Positions 11,301 to 21,252 of a stretch of DNA of 64,000 nucleotides are shown here, piece by piece. The position numbers were made by a program, and so were the translations under genes. Below the pieces are notes generated by a model that was given only the letters and a program-made list of their open reading frames with translations, was not told the origin of the DNA and did not search any database. This DNA comes from Bolinopsis microptera (lineage: Eukaryota > Ctenophora > Tentaculata > Lobata > Bolinopsidae), in NCBI RefSeq assembly GCF_026151205.1, contig NC_087072.1, forward strand, positions 12,378,169-12,442,168, in the 5' to 3' direction. The first letter of the stretch is position 1. Each line of letters starts with the position of its first letter.

Positions 11301-14300
11301 AATTGCACATTCTATTTGCTTGCAGGATCAGTTTGTGGAAGGTGCAGAATCTGATTCAGAATCTTGTGCCAGCTACACTCGCACTCCTGAAATATGGAAA
11401 CTAACTCCGCTTCCTCCAGTTCAATCAGCTAGGTCTCCCACCCCCAGTGTGAAATCAGTTGGAGAGAAATCACCCAGTGAGGGAACATCTCCTCCACCAT
11501 CTACAGTAGTGGTGTCTGCACCTGCTTCACCACGCGAGGCAACAGTTGTCATGTCTAGTAATAGTCCTTCCGAACAACAGGAACCTAGCGATTCTTCTTA
11601 TGTTTCCGCCTCAAGAGATGCAATCGCTTCTCCTGCATCTGACGGTGCTTTAAGTGATGACGAATACCAAGCTTACGCAGAATCTGCTTACTCGGACGAT
11701 TTTGCGAGCGATGATGAAGTACAAAAGTCAAAAACATCATCTCCCTCCCCCCTGTTAGCATCATCTCCCTCCCCCCTGTTCTTTAACCGGACCCCTACAG
11801 TGGTCAGAACCCCCGAAGAAGAGGAAGAAGAATCTAAAAGTCCCGCCCCCTCTCCCCTGTTCATCAAACGGTCTCCCCCAGTAATCAGAACCCCAACAGA
11901 AGAAGAAGCTAAACGAGAGAGGATGGACCGGGAGAAAACCGCACCTGCTGGCCTAGAGCGGGAGGTTCGAGTCTGGCAGCCACTCCCACCTCCCTCACCC
12001 TCACCTTCTCGACTATCTGTAGGAACTCCTGCCAGGCATTCGGCAGGCTCTCTCAAACCTTTGAGCTTGAATAAGCTTAAAGCTGGAATGAACCAATGGA
12101 GAATTCCTCCGAAGAGCTCCAACCGATACCTGGTAATCTCGGGGCCTGGTGTCTGGTGAACGTGAAGCACATTCTCCTGGCCTCTGTGCTTGGGAGACAG
12201 AGACTTATTCCAAGTCGCACCCAAATTTAATCTTCAAAAGCACTTTTTATCCCTTTTCAAATAAAAACAATTGTGATTGTAATTCAGGTGAGACTAATTA
12301 ATTGTACCTTCAGCGGAGGAGAGTTAAAATAGAGCTTGACCCAGAGTCTCCCTATATAATACACCATGTTGATAAGCAGATAGCTGTTCAGGTTGGACTT
12401 TATTTCTATTTCTAACAACCTAGATTTAAGAATAATCAGATGTTGATCTAACAGGATACATTCTTCAATTAAAATTTCAGCTGCACTGTTCTTTAGCTCG
12501 GGTAAATGTTACAGCTAGCGCAAGACGAAATGGACTCAACTAGAAACGAGGACAGATTGCATGATTTCATGAAGTACAAGAGAAAGTTCAACAAAATGAG
12601 CCAGAAAAAGCGGATTGAAGAGTTGAGTGAGCAGGAAGTGCGGAAAACTGAGATAACCAATAGTGTTTACCTCGGAGGGAAAACCAATGTGAGTTATATT
12701 TGTAGTGTTTACCTCGGAGGGAAAACCAATGTGAGTTATATTTGTAGTGTTTATCTCGGAGGGAAAACCAATGTGAGTTATATTTGTTGTGTTTACCTCG
12801 GAGGGAAAACCAATGTGAGTTATATTTGTAATGTTTACCTCGGAGGGAAAACCAATGTGAGTTATATTTGTAATGTTTACCTCGGAGGGAAAACCAATGT
12901 GAGTTATATTTGTTGTGTTTACCTCGGAGGTAAAACCAATGTGAGTTATATTTGTAGTGTTTACCTCGGAGAGAAAACCAATGTGAGTTATATTTGTTGT
13001 GTTTACCTCGGAGGGAAAACCAATGTGAGTTATATTTGTTGTGTTTACCTCGGAAGGAAAACCAATGTGAGTTATATTTGTAGTGTTTACCTCGGAGGGA
13101 AAACCAATGTGAGTTATATTTGTAGTGTTTACCTCGGAGGGAAAACCAATGTGAGTTATATATGCTGTGTTTACCTCGGAGGGAAAACCAATGTGAGTTA
13201 TATTTGTTGTGTTTACCTCGGAGGGAAAACCAATGTGAGTTATATTTGTTGATACCCTGACAATGGATTTTGGGAATTTTATTTCAAACTTAAATGTCAT
13301 GATAGTATCAACTTTGAACAATCAGTCAAGAGATAGCTGGAGATATTAGACATATTTCCTTTTTATCAACAAACTTATTCCTGGATATTTTCAGATGAAC
13401 AACAGACTATTACCCTTACCTTCGCCACCAAGATCGCCTCCCTCAAGTGACTCTGCGCCTTCTCCTGACGAAAAGGAAGGATTCGATTCTGAGAAAGATG
13501 CGGGACTCTTGAAGTATGTTTATTTTACTATTGTTTGTTTATAAATGAAGATATTTGTTATATTTCACACTTTCGTGCGGTGAGATGTTAAGCTAATCCT
13601 GCCTGTTTATATTTTGATTGACATCTTAAATTTTAAAAACGGACATTCTTGCAGGATACTAGATCAAATCAGGAACCTGACGAATGCCAGTATTGGAGAA
13701 ATGAAGACCTACAATGCACCACCACTCGACGTTCATGCTGTAAGTAACAATTTGTAAGGACGCTATCGATCCTGTGGACTGTATAGCGTGGATGCACAAT
13801 TCTAATTTATATTTAGCTTTTTAAAGAGTCCTGCTCATGCTTATCACCCTTCAAAATATGCGTTCTAATCAGCAACTAAAACTTTGTAAAAGGTAAGAGC
13901 TAAAATAGTAAATTAAGGAGGTAGAGGATCCTCGGCCTCGTTTAACAAGGAAACGATCTTCTGGTCCTAGTGTTAACGAGACTATCGCTGAGATTAAAAG
14001 TTATGATATGCCCCCTCAAGAGATTTGTGATGTGAGTTATATGGATTATTAGTGTTTCTTTTATTACAAGACCTTTCTTACACTGATCTGATAGTTGATA
14101 CAGATCTCAACAGATCCCATATAAAAACAGATACCAATAAAAACTTGATACCAATAAAAACTTGAACTAAATGAACTTCAAAAAATCTTTACTCGTTTTG
14201 TTTTCTGGATCAGCAAATTATCTCAACGAACCTGGCGAGGTCATCTCAATATGTTCAATCCTAATTTATTCGTCTTATCTTTACCTTCATTGTTAACTGT

Positions 14301-15689
14301 TTTCATGTTAAATTGGATATATAATATGGATTGTAAATTATAATATGTTTAATGTACATATGAGACAGGAGAAACGCTATCTTAGGACGCTAGGAGGATC
14401 AGGACTGTAACGTCCTTGATAAATGTAATAGATTTGTAGCGTTGTAATTAGTTTAAATTATGAGCATAATGACATCTAAATAATGTTTTCAGGTGGTAAA
14501 GTGTGTGTACACGATTCTTGGTGAGAATCCTAGACGTCTAGATCACTGGCAGGAGGTGAGGAATTTAGTTTGTAGTTTAGTATATCTTTTGGCAGCTAAG
14601 TTAGCTTGTTATTTTGGTGCCCTAACTTTGCTACACGTTGTATACCTCTCGGCCGCCCGATCAAAAGGGGTTGCAGCGTGTGTCAACCCTAACTATCCTT
14701 GACCCAGCAAATGCTAACTTGCATCGTTTCAGTGTGTGGTTTTGTTGAGTAAGCTGGGAAGAAAGCATGTGAGGAAACGAGTACTGAGAATGAGAAAGGA
14801 TAGAGTAACTCCTGAGATGAGAGAGGAGGTCAAGAAACTGTTGGCAGGATGGACCTCCTACGATGTAAGTTATTCTTCCAGGACCAGAGGGTACCCAATT
14901 TTCAATTTAGAGTCCTTCCTACGATGTAAGTTATACTTCCAGGACCAGAGGGTACCCAATTCTCAATTTAGAGTCCTTCCTACGATGTAAGTTATTCTTC
15001 CAGGACCAGAGGGTACCCAATTCTCAATTTAGAGTCCTTCCTACGATGTAAGTTATACTTCCAGGACCAGAGGGTACCCAATTCTCAATTTAGAGTCCTT
15101 CAAAGGGAGTATTATAGGCGCAGGCATTTAGGCGCAGGCATTTATTCGGTTTTGAATAATACTGTTAATCGGTCGTCTGTGCGACTGCAACCAGACTTGT
15201 AATTATTATAGTCTCTTTTCTCCCCCAGATTGCTCAGCGAAGTAGGGTTTGTGTGCTGTTCTTCATCTGGTGTAAAGAAATCTGCGATCTAAACGAAAGT
15301 CCTGAAGACAACCCGCTCCTACCCATTGTCATGGGGCGGTTCATGAACAAACGAAACAACAACTCAGTTATGTCCAAGATCTTCAGTCAAAATCTCGGCA
15401 GTGGCAGGAACTCTACTAACCCCGAAATACTCCCTGGTTAGTTCAACTTTCAACCGTTATCATTCTCAGTATCCTTTTATATGCTTTAAAAAACACGTAT
15501 CTAACAAATATATTCTCTCAGCCCCACCTTTAGCTTCTCCCTCATGATTTTACTCCACTCACAGGCGAAGAGAGTCGTCGGATGGTGATAGCTGCAGCTC
15601 GAGCCTTCAGAATGAACCGGGCTAAGAGACGAAACAATGTTTTACCTTCAGTTTCTCACACTCCCTCAGCCTCACGCACCCCTGCCTAG
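5393..15689 (+). CDS. Large amphipathic-helix repeat protein with C-terminal dynein-stalk-like domain (multi-exon)
   Basis: Exons with matching phases: 5393-5686, 6881-8320, 9118-10272, 10951-12132, 12314-12391, 12515-12688 (or longer), 13395-13513, 13655-13739, optional 13918-14031, 14493-14555, 14733-14864, 15229-15436 and 15565-15689 (TAG). The core set sums to 5055 bases, or 1684 residues. Module A (e.g. YCENFVDKLLFRISIEK) occurs about 14 times and module B (e.g. CVKLVDEVFHLSTVE) 4 times, in the order A B / A8 / B A5 B / B. Linkers are Ser-rich with TPPLTPDEME motifs. A Pro/Ser/Glu-rich acidic region follows. The last exons resemble the dynein heavy-chain stalk region: GEMKTYNAPP, VVKCVYTILG, a Trp, a Lys/Arg helix, then SRVCVLFFIWCKEI. 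The helices recall PKA-RII anchoring helices. Inference: a cytoskeletal or axonemal scaffold. The 5' end is unresolved. Confidence 0.7.
7064..7512 (+). repeat. Exon-to-exon duplication inside the repeat gene (pairs with ~9244-9701)
   Basis: About 450 bases encoding three consecutive A modules and a Ser-rich linker are nearly identical to 9244-9701 in the next large exon. Differences are few (for example VDPIAES against VAPIAES and a shorter serine run), which implies recent duplication or gene conversion between exons. The introns before exons 6881, 9118 and 10951 share an acceptor flank ending ATAGAA(T/C)TTTCAG, so the exons were probably duplicated together with their 3' splice sites. Confidence 0.85.
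7691..8090 (+). repeat. 165-bp coding tandem repeat (55-residue unit)
   Basis: Within exon 6881-8320 a 165-base unit recurs, with AATCGGTTTCACC at 7701, 7866 and 8031. Each unit carries an SVSPTSIKREQTPPLTPDEM linker and one A module. Adjacent units are almost identical at nucleotide level, including synonymous sites, so this part was homogenised recently. Confidence 0.9.
8435..9117. other. Intron of the repeat gene
   Basis: The intron begins at 8321 with GTATAT and ends with a pyrimidine-rich tract and CTTTCAG before 9118. It is AT-rich with repeated CATGC motifs. No other gene or element was recognised. Confidence 0.6.
12662..13249 (+). repeat. 42-bp minisatellite (14 copies) spanning a 5' splice site
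   Basis: Fourteen tandem units of exactly 42 bases. Each starts like AGTGTTTACCTCGGAGGG and continues with AAAACCAAT and GTGAGTTATATTTGT. Every unit contains the exon end AAAACCAAT joined to a GTGAGT donor. The frame stays open through all units (14 residues each, SVYLGGKTNVSYIC with S/C/N variation) and closes with TGA at 13250. Splicing at any unit's donor keeps phase 0 to the acceptor before 13395. Each unit used would add 14 residues. Confidence 0.95.
14857..15101 (+). repeat. 61-bp minisatellite (4 copies) spanning a 5' splice site
   Basis: Four units of 61 bases; GTAAGT donors stand at 14865, 14926, 14987 and 15048. Each donor is preceded by CCTACGAT, which is the end of exon 14733-14864. 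Each unit also contains TTCTTCCAG or TACTTCCAG. Because 61 is not a multiple of three, use of the second or third donor would shift the frame relative to the exon at 15229. Confidence 0.95.
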
Positions 15690-15857
15690 TGGAAGAGGCG
15701 GAGAACATTAAACAAACTGTGAAGGAGTTGTTTTATTACTTTGAGAGTGCCAGTTTTAATTTAATGACTTATACAGGGTCTCTAAGACTTCTTCCTATTT
15801 ATATACTGGAGTTCAACTTCTCGGACGATCAAATCTTATTTTCTCAGAGATCAGTAA

Positions 15858-15859
15858 TG

Positions 15860-15908
<49 letters not shown>

Positions 15909-15916
15909 TGTGTGTT
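15858..15916. repeat. (TG)n microsatellite
   Basis: About 25 TG dinucleotides with a few T insertions, 170 bases after the stop codon of the large repeat gene. A short ORF reading through it is an artefact of the simple repeat. Confidence 0.95.
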
Positions 15917-16209
15917 TACCTGTAGTGACTGCCATACTGGCCGGTTCGAAAACTCTTTCTGGAACTATTTAAAGTATGACTCACAATTTATCCTTATATT
16001 CTAAAGTACATTTTTAGACTTAGAATTTAGAAATCAACATTGTGTTTTATCTCTAACTACAATAAAGTTCAAATATTTATTAGAAATTTAAATCATACAA
16101 CGCCATAATACCCAACAATTTTATAAATCAAGGTCGGTCAAAATAAGTTGGTGTCCTAGATGTAAATAAATCTGCGATATAAAGGTCAAGGTCATGGTTA
16201 GTTAGTTTA

Positions 16210-16466
16210 TCTAAGAATGACTACAGAACATGATCTCCCAGATATAAATGTGACCCATTCTAGAGCTCGTCTCTAAGAATGAATACAGAATATGATCTCC
16301 CAGATATAAATGTGACCCATTCTTAATTCTAGATCTAGTCTCTAAGAATGACTACAGAATATGATCTCCCAGATATAAATGTGACCCATTCTAGAGCTCG
16401 TCTCTAAGAATGACTACAGAATATGATCTTCCAGATATAAATTTGACCCATTCTAGAGCTCGTCTC
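16210..16466 (-). repeat. 62-69-bp tandem repeat covering the stop codon of the CREC gene (4 copies)
   Basis: Units start with TCTAAGAATGA(C/A)TACAG near 16210, 16272, 16341 and 16403. On the minus strand each holds the last codons and stop of the CREC gene (GACGAGCTCTAG) followed by early 3' UTR. Only the copy nearest the gene is in frame with the coding exon, so the rest lie in the 3' UTR. Confidence 0.9.
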
Positions 16467-19400
16467 TGTCGTGGAAGTAGTCGTCATCTTCAGTTATAGT
16501 ATCAAACTCCTCTACAATCTCCTCTCTACTTAATTTCTCATCTCCATCCTTGTCACCGTCCTCTATCAGCCAAACTGAGGAACACGCGTTGTTAGGTACT
16601 CCTACTTACTAATTCTAACACGCGTTGTTAGGTACTCCTACTTACTAATTCTAACACGCGTTGTTAGGTACTCCTACTTACTAATTCTAACACGCGTTGT
16701 TAGGTACTCCTACTTACTAATTCTAACACGCGTTGTTAGGTACTCCTACTTACTAATTCTAACACGCGTTGTTAGGTACTCCTACTTACTAATTCTAACA
16801 CGCGTTGTTAGGTACTCCTACTTACTAATTCTATCACGCGTTGTTAGGTACTCCTACTTACTAATCCTAACACGCGTTGTTAGGGACTCCTACTTACTAA
16901 TTCTAACACGCGTTGTTAGGTACTCCTACTTACTAATTCTAACACGCGTTGTTAGGTTCTCCTACTTACTAATTCTAACACGCGTTGTTAGGTTCTCCTA
17001 CTTACTAATTCTAACACGCGTTGTTAGGTACTCCTACTTACTAATTCAGTAATTCTAACACGCGTTGTTAGGTTCTCCTACTTACTAATTCTAACACGCG
17101 TTGTTAGGGACTCCTACTTACTAATTCTAACACGCGTTGTTAGGGACTCCTACTTACTAATTCTATCACGCGTTGGTAGGGAATCCTACTTACTAATTCT
17201 AACTTGGTACCAGTGCTTTGTTCTGTCACTGAAGAGTATACACATATGGTTCTACAGTGGCCCCCTAATTGCTGGGTCCTAAATTATTAGTATCACAAAT
17301 GTTTCAGAGTCCCTACCATATACGTACCAGATTCACGGTGATCGATGGCGATGTGTCCTTTAAAACACTCGTCGCTCTCTTCGTAGGACAAGAAGCCATC
17401 CCTATTCTTATCACAAGCGTTGAACATACGCTGAGTAAAGATTATATTTAAGGTCTCGTCGAAGTTTGAGTGATCAGGACTTACATGTAAATTTATTGAC
17501 GACCATCGTTCTGAAGTTTAACAAATATTCTTTAGTAATTAACGAAGATAAATCAAAATAAAAGATCCTCAAAGTATCAACTCACATCAGCTGTCCTATA
17601 TTCTAGAGGGAGCAGTTCATTAATGGTCACGTGTTTGTTGTAGTACTTCCTGAACTCGTTGATGTTGTATCTGTTGTCGTGGTCCTCGTCCAGCTTACGG
17701 AATCTCTCGCCTGAAGCCAGCTGGTGAACCTCTTCAAAGTCCTCTGGATACGAGAATACCACAAACTCTTCCCAACTCAGAGACCCGTCCTGGGGGAAAA
17801 ATAACATTTAAACCTGTTATCTTGGAGGAATGGAATTCACTGGCTAGAATTCATCATTGACAACATAGTTCAGCCTTATCAATATTTTACTAATGAAACA
17901 TAAAATTGTTGATAGATATGGGTTTAGAGATTATGTTTGGAGCAAACTAACCATTATTCCCAGCTAGAGACGATTAAGACATGTTATTTTAAAAGCTACT
18001 GAATCATTATTTAAAATATTAAAACATTATTATGTAAATGTAAACTAACCTCATTAACATCAACCACTTTGAATATTTTGTAAAGTCTGCTAATAATTCC
18101 AGCCAAGCTAGGAGAACCATTCTCTTCCAAAACAGGGTGGTCATGCTCCAACAGAGGATAGTTCAGTTTGTTGTCCTCCAGTAAGAACTCTTTCTTAAAG
18201 TCCATGGCGGAGATATCATCCAGTCCTCCGTAGAGCCCAAACTCTTGGAACGTCATCTGAGAGTCTTGGTTCTCATCCCAGTCCTGAAGTTGTTATGAAC
18301 ATTAAATAGTGAATGTGGAGTATTTTTGAGAATTTTTGAGAGTTTTTGAATCTGAGAATTTGACCATTTTCGCCGGGAATACTCAATAATGTCTCAAAAA
18401 TTATTTTTTAATCTGAGAAATTCAGCATGGATTTCTCATTTTCTCAAAAATTGTCCACTCAAAAATATTGATATACTAAATTATTCTTCATGTTTTCTTG
18501 TATCATATCAGTGCAATGTGGTCCAAAAATACTCAAAATCAATTTTTGAGAATGAGTTTTTCGCCTCTCCTGGAAACATTTCTCAAAAATAATGAGAATT
18601 TGGCATTTTCGTCGGGACTCTCAAAAATACTCATGACCCCCCCCCCCCCCCCCCCCCCCCCCCCCTATTTAAGCCAGCTAGCACCGACAGAAATTGAACT
18701 TTGTTTCAGCTGGGTAATTTATAACAACAGTGCACCATGATTAGTTTACATTTTCTTGATAAGTTTACAGTTTGCAAATACAACATAGGTGACATAATAT
18801 AATAGGTAGGTGACAAGAAACTCGAGCTGGAATTTAAAGACTGCCCCTGACTTTCATATGAATAATTCCCTCAGTATACACTGTCAATTGTTCTGGCGCT
18901 CATTTCGTACGCTAACGTCCTGTTAGATTATAAATGTACTAGTACTTGCAGGTACCACCCGTATTCACACTCAGACCTGAGTTTAGTCATTTTCCGATAC
19001 GAGATTGGGGATGGGTTCTATAAACAAACAAACAACAAACAGTACTAAAAAAAAAACACTGTAACTTACCCAGAAATCTGCTTTAATCTCTGCAGCCTTA
19101 TTTTCCAGTTCATTCTGGTGGAGCCAGAGTGCAAGCTCTCTTCTATCCAGCAAATTATCTGCATCTAAGTCAGCTTTATAAAATACCTGGGAAAGATTCA
19201 TCACTACACATTAGCACATTATGTCACTATTCACTAATCACTATGTTATTTGTGAACAAAACCATTAATTAACATTCATAGTTTATTCTTTATTCTCAGT
19301 TCTGTGTTTCTCAACTGAAAAGTAAAACTCTCAGAAAAGCGAACAGGTTACCAACCTTGTCAACAACCACTTTTAAAGCTTCCTTTCCAAAATTGTTATC

Positions 19401-19904
19401 TGCTAGTTCCTTGGTAAGTTGACTGCCAAGTATACCAATTGAGATCTCGTCTGGTGTGTCTTGGAATGAGGCTGAAATATGCTAAATATCATGATCGTCA
19501 ATAAAAATACTCCAAATATGTGATATCGAGATTATCCAGAGAAATAATGTAACTGGGGCATGCTCTCTTAACAGAATTAATACAAATATCCTGTCACTGA
19601 GAGTTTAAAACAGTCAGTTTTACTCATTAACAATTAAGGAAACGTTAAGGAACTTACGGTAACCGCTAATATCAGACATCAACGCTCGACCTGGAAGTAG
19701 GAGGTTGTTACAATAAGATCACAAGCCTCACAAGCGCTCACAAGCGCTCACACACATGGCATGTAGTAGAGAAAGTAAAAACAAATATTCTGACAAAAGA
19801 AATATCTTTATGTACTTCAGGCTTTGAAATTTCTAGTAAATACCTGCTTCAACATCCAGAGCTGTGATGGCTATAAAAGCGAGAAACACACCGAAGAGAT
19901 CCAT
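16453..19904 (-). CDS. CREC-family ER calcium-binding protein (reticulocalbin/calumenin type), 8 exons
   Basis: Exons on the minus strand: 19904-19844, 19690-19658, 19471-19356, 19186-19070, 18283-18050, 17789-17586, 17430-17328 and 16574-16453. All phases agree and the sum is 990 bases, or 329 residues, the usual CREC length. Residues 1-20 are a signal peptide (MDLFGVFLAFIAITA). Six EF-hand loops begin near residues 76, 112, 184, 221, 262 and 297; the clearest are DVNEDGSLSWEE, DKNRDGFLSYEE and DKDGDEKLSREE. The first two look weaker. The protein ends HDRDEL, with RDEL a variant of the KDEL/HDEL ER-retrieval signal. Known role of the family: low-affinity Ca2+ binding and chaperone-linked work in the secretory pathway. 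Two minisatellites lie in its last intron and 3' end. Confidence in the family is high; the exact orthologue is not settled. Confidence 0.93.
16581..17205 (-). repeat. 36-bp minisatellite filling the last intron of the CREC gene (~17 copies)
   Basis: Unit AACACGCGTTGTTAGGTACT plus CCTACTTACTAATTCT, 36 bases, about 17 copies with sparse substitutions and one 10-base insertion near 17045. It occupies most of the 753-base intron 17327-16575 and stops within about 6 bases of the 3' splice site of the final exon. On the minus strand each unit carries a GTAAGT, a donor-like motif. Confidence 0.95.
18305..18665. repeat. Intronic MITE-like repeat with poly(C)
   Basis: In the intron between CREC exons 4 and 5. 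The left part has GAGTATTTTTGAGAATTTT and the right part ACTCTCAAAAATACTCATGA in inverse orientation, with related TCAAAAAT/ATTTTTGA words and two (C/T)ATTTTCG(C/T)CGGGA boxes between. A run of about 29 C follows at 18637-18665. The inverted ends suggest a small non-autonomous element; no target duplication was identified. Confidence 0.5.
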
Positions 19905-20825
19905 ATTCTAGCTAACAAACGTGGCGCACAAGATCAATACTGAATTTCACTTCCGTTAGTCCACGTCACTCAAGGAAGGTATTGTAGTTCCTAGTGTCTA
20001 GTCACCAGTGTACCGTTACCTAGTTACCTAGCTGTTATAACTTAATTAGGTCAAATTATACCTTAATTATCACTGACCATATCAAAATATCCAAATCATT
20101 ACCATGATGTCCACATCCCGGTCATTAACGCCTTTTCGATGGAACCCACCTCTAATTGTATTGGGTATCAGCATTGCTGTTAAAAACTATAAAATGTGGT
20201 ACCATCCTGCTGCTAAAAGTACAATAGGGCCCCGCCACTGCATCTAATCAATATTAATACAATGGCTCATATATTATCTTCCAGCAGAGTTAAGGAAGAA
20301 TGAGGTTTGTAATGCACTGGTGAATTGGCACTGAACCATTAATCAATGCATGTATAATTCAAGTAAAAACTACAAGTCTCGCAACTAACAGCTCTATTTA
20401 AAAAAGTAAGGGACTTGTTCTGACAAAACACAACAATACGAAGATTTGCAGTTGAAAGCGAATAAAGTGTCACAAATGTTACTTGCCTTCGTAATGGACC
20501 TTGCTTGCTATCTTGTAGTGTATGTAATGTTACCGTGATGAAATAATGAAATGTATGCTCAACGCGGTAATTAGTGCCAACTACGTAAATCACGCTAAAT
20601 CACGCTAAGTAACTGAAATCAGGAATGCGTAACAAAATGAAGAAAGGCTAATTAAGCATGGTTGTCATTTAATTAAAATAATGAGGGTACCTTATTTGCA
20701 ACAGCCATTATAAAGCGTGTTGGCTATCAAAATTTAATAGCTTTTAAACTTCAAAATCAAACTATGAATTAGTTTAATTTCAATATTTTCGAATGAAATA
20801 ATAAGGAATAACTTTTAAAAGAATT
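19905..20825. other. Intergenic, upstream of the CREC gene
   Basis: Contains the presumed promoter of the minus-strand CREC gene just above 19904. No convincing TATA box or coding region was found. The short ORF at 20339-20593 minus has no recognisable domain. Confidence 0.5.
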
Positions 20826-21190
20826 ATAAGCTTTTCTGCCGTTTCCTTGACCAAAATTTCACAATGTCCCATCAATATTGAGGTCGGGGTTTTGACTGAA
20901 TTTTTGACCAGTGACCAATCAGTGAGGTCGGTGAGAGTGACACAAGTCGCCATCAAGGTACTGGAACCAGTAATATCATATTCGGAGAAAACTTTGATGC
21001 AATGAAAATTTTCAAATTTTAGCTTTCCGCGATCCAAATTTCACTGTTTTGACTGATTTTTTTTCTCTTTGGTGGCACAAGACACAATTGAGGTACTAAA
21101 AGTTAGATCACTAAAGAAAGCTTTGATAAACGGTGAACCATCAGAATAGAAGGAAACATTTTGGAAGATCTTTAAAACATTTGGTACACG
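20826..21190. repeat. Dispersed repeat, first locus (pairs with ~49985-50310)
   Basis: Shares AAGCTTTTCTGCCGTTTCC, CAAATTTCACTGTTTT, TTGAGGTACT and GAAAGCTTTGATAAACGG-type words with 49985-50310, but in a circularly permuted order. This fits two samples of a unit of about 330 bases that was once tandem. Confidence 0.7.
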
Positions 21191-21252
21191 CACTGTAGTT
21201 CGGCAAACTCTAAAGTTCGACTTTGTCTAACTAGAGTGCGCTACCTGGACTA

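Noticed and set aside
12536-13321. 261-residue antisense ORF across the 42-bp array
   Set aside because: It is open only because the repeat period is a multiple of three; there is no start context, splice context or domain.
15689-15925. ORF through the (TG)n tract
   Set aside because: Its C-terminus is a simple VCVCVC repeat and it overlaps the stop codon of the upstream gene.
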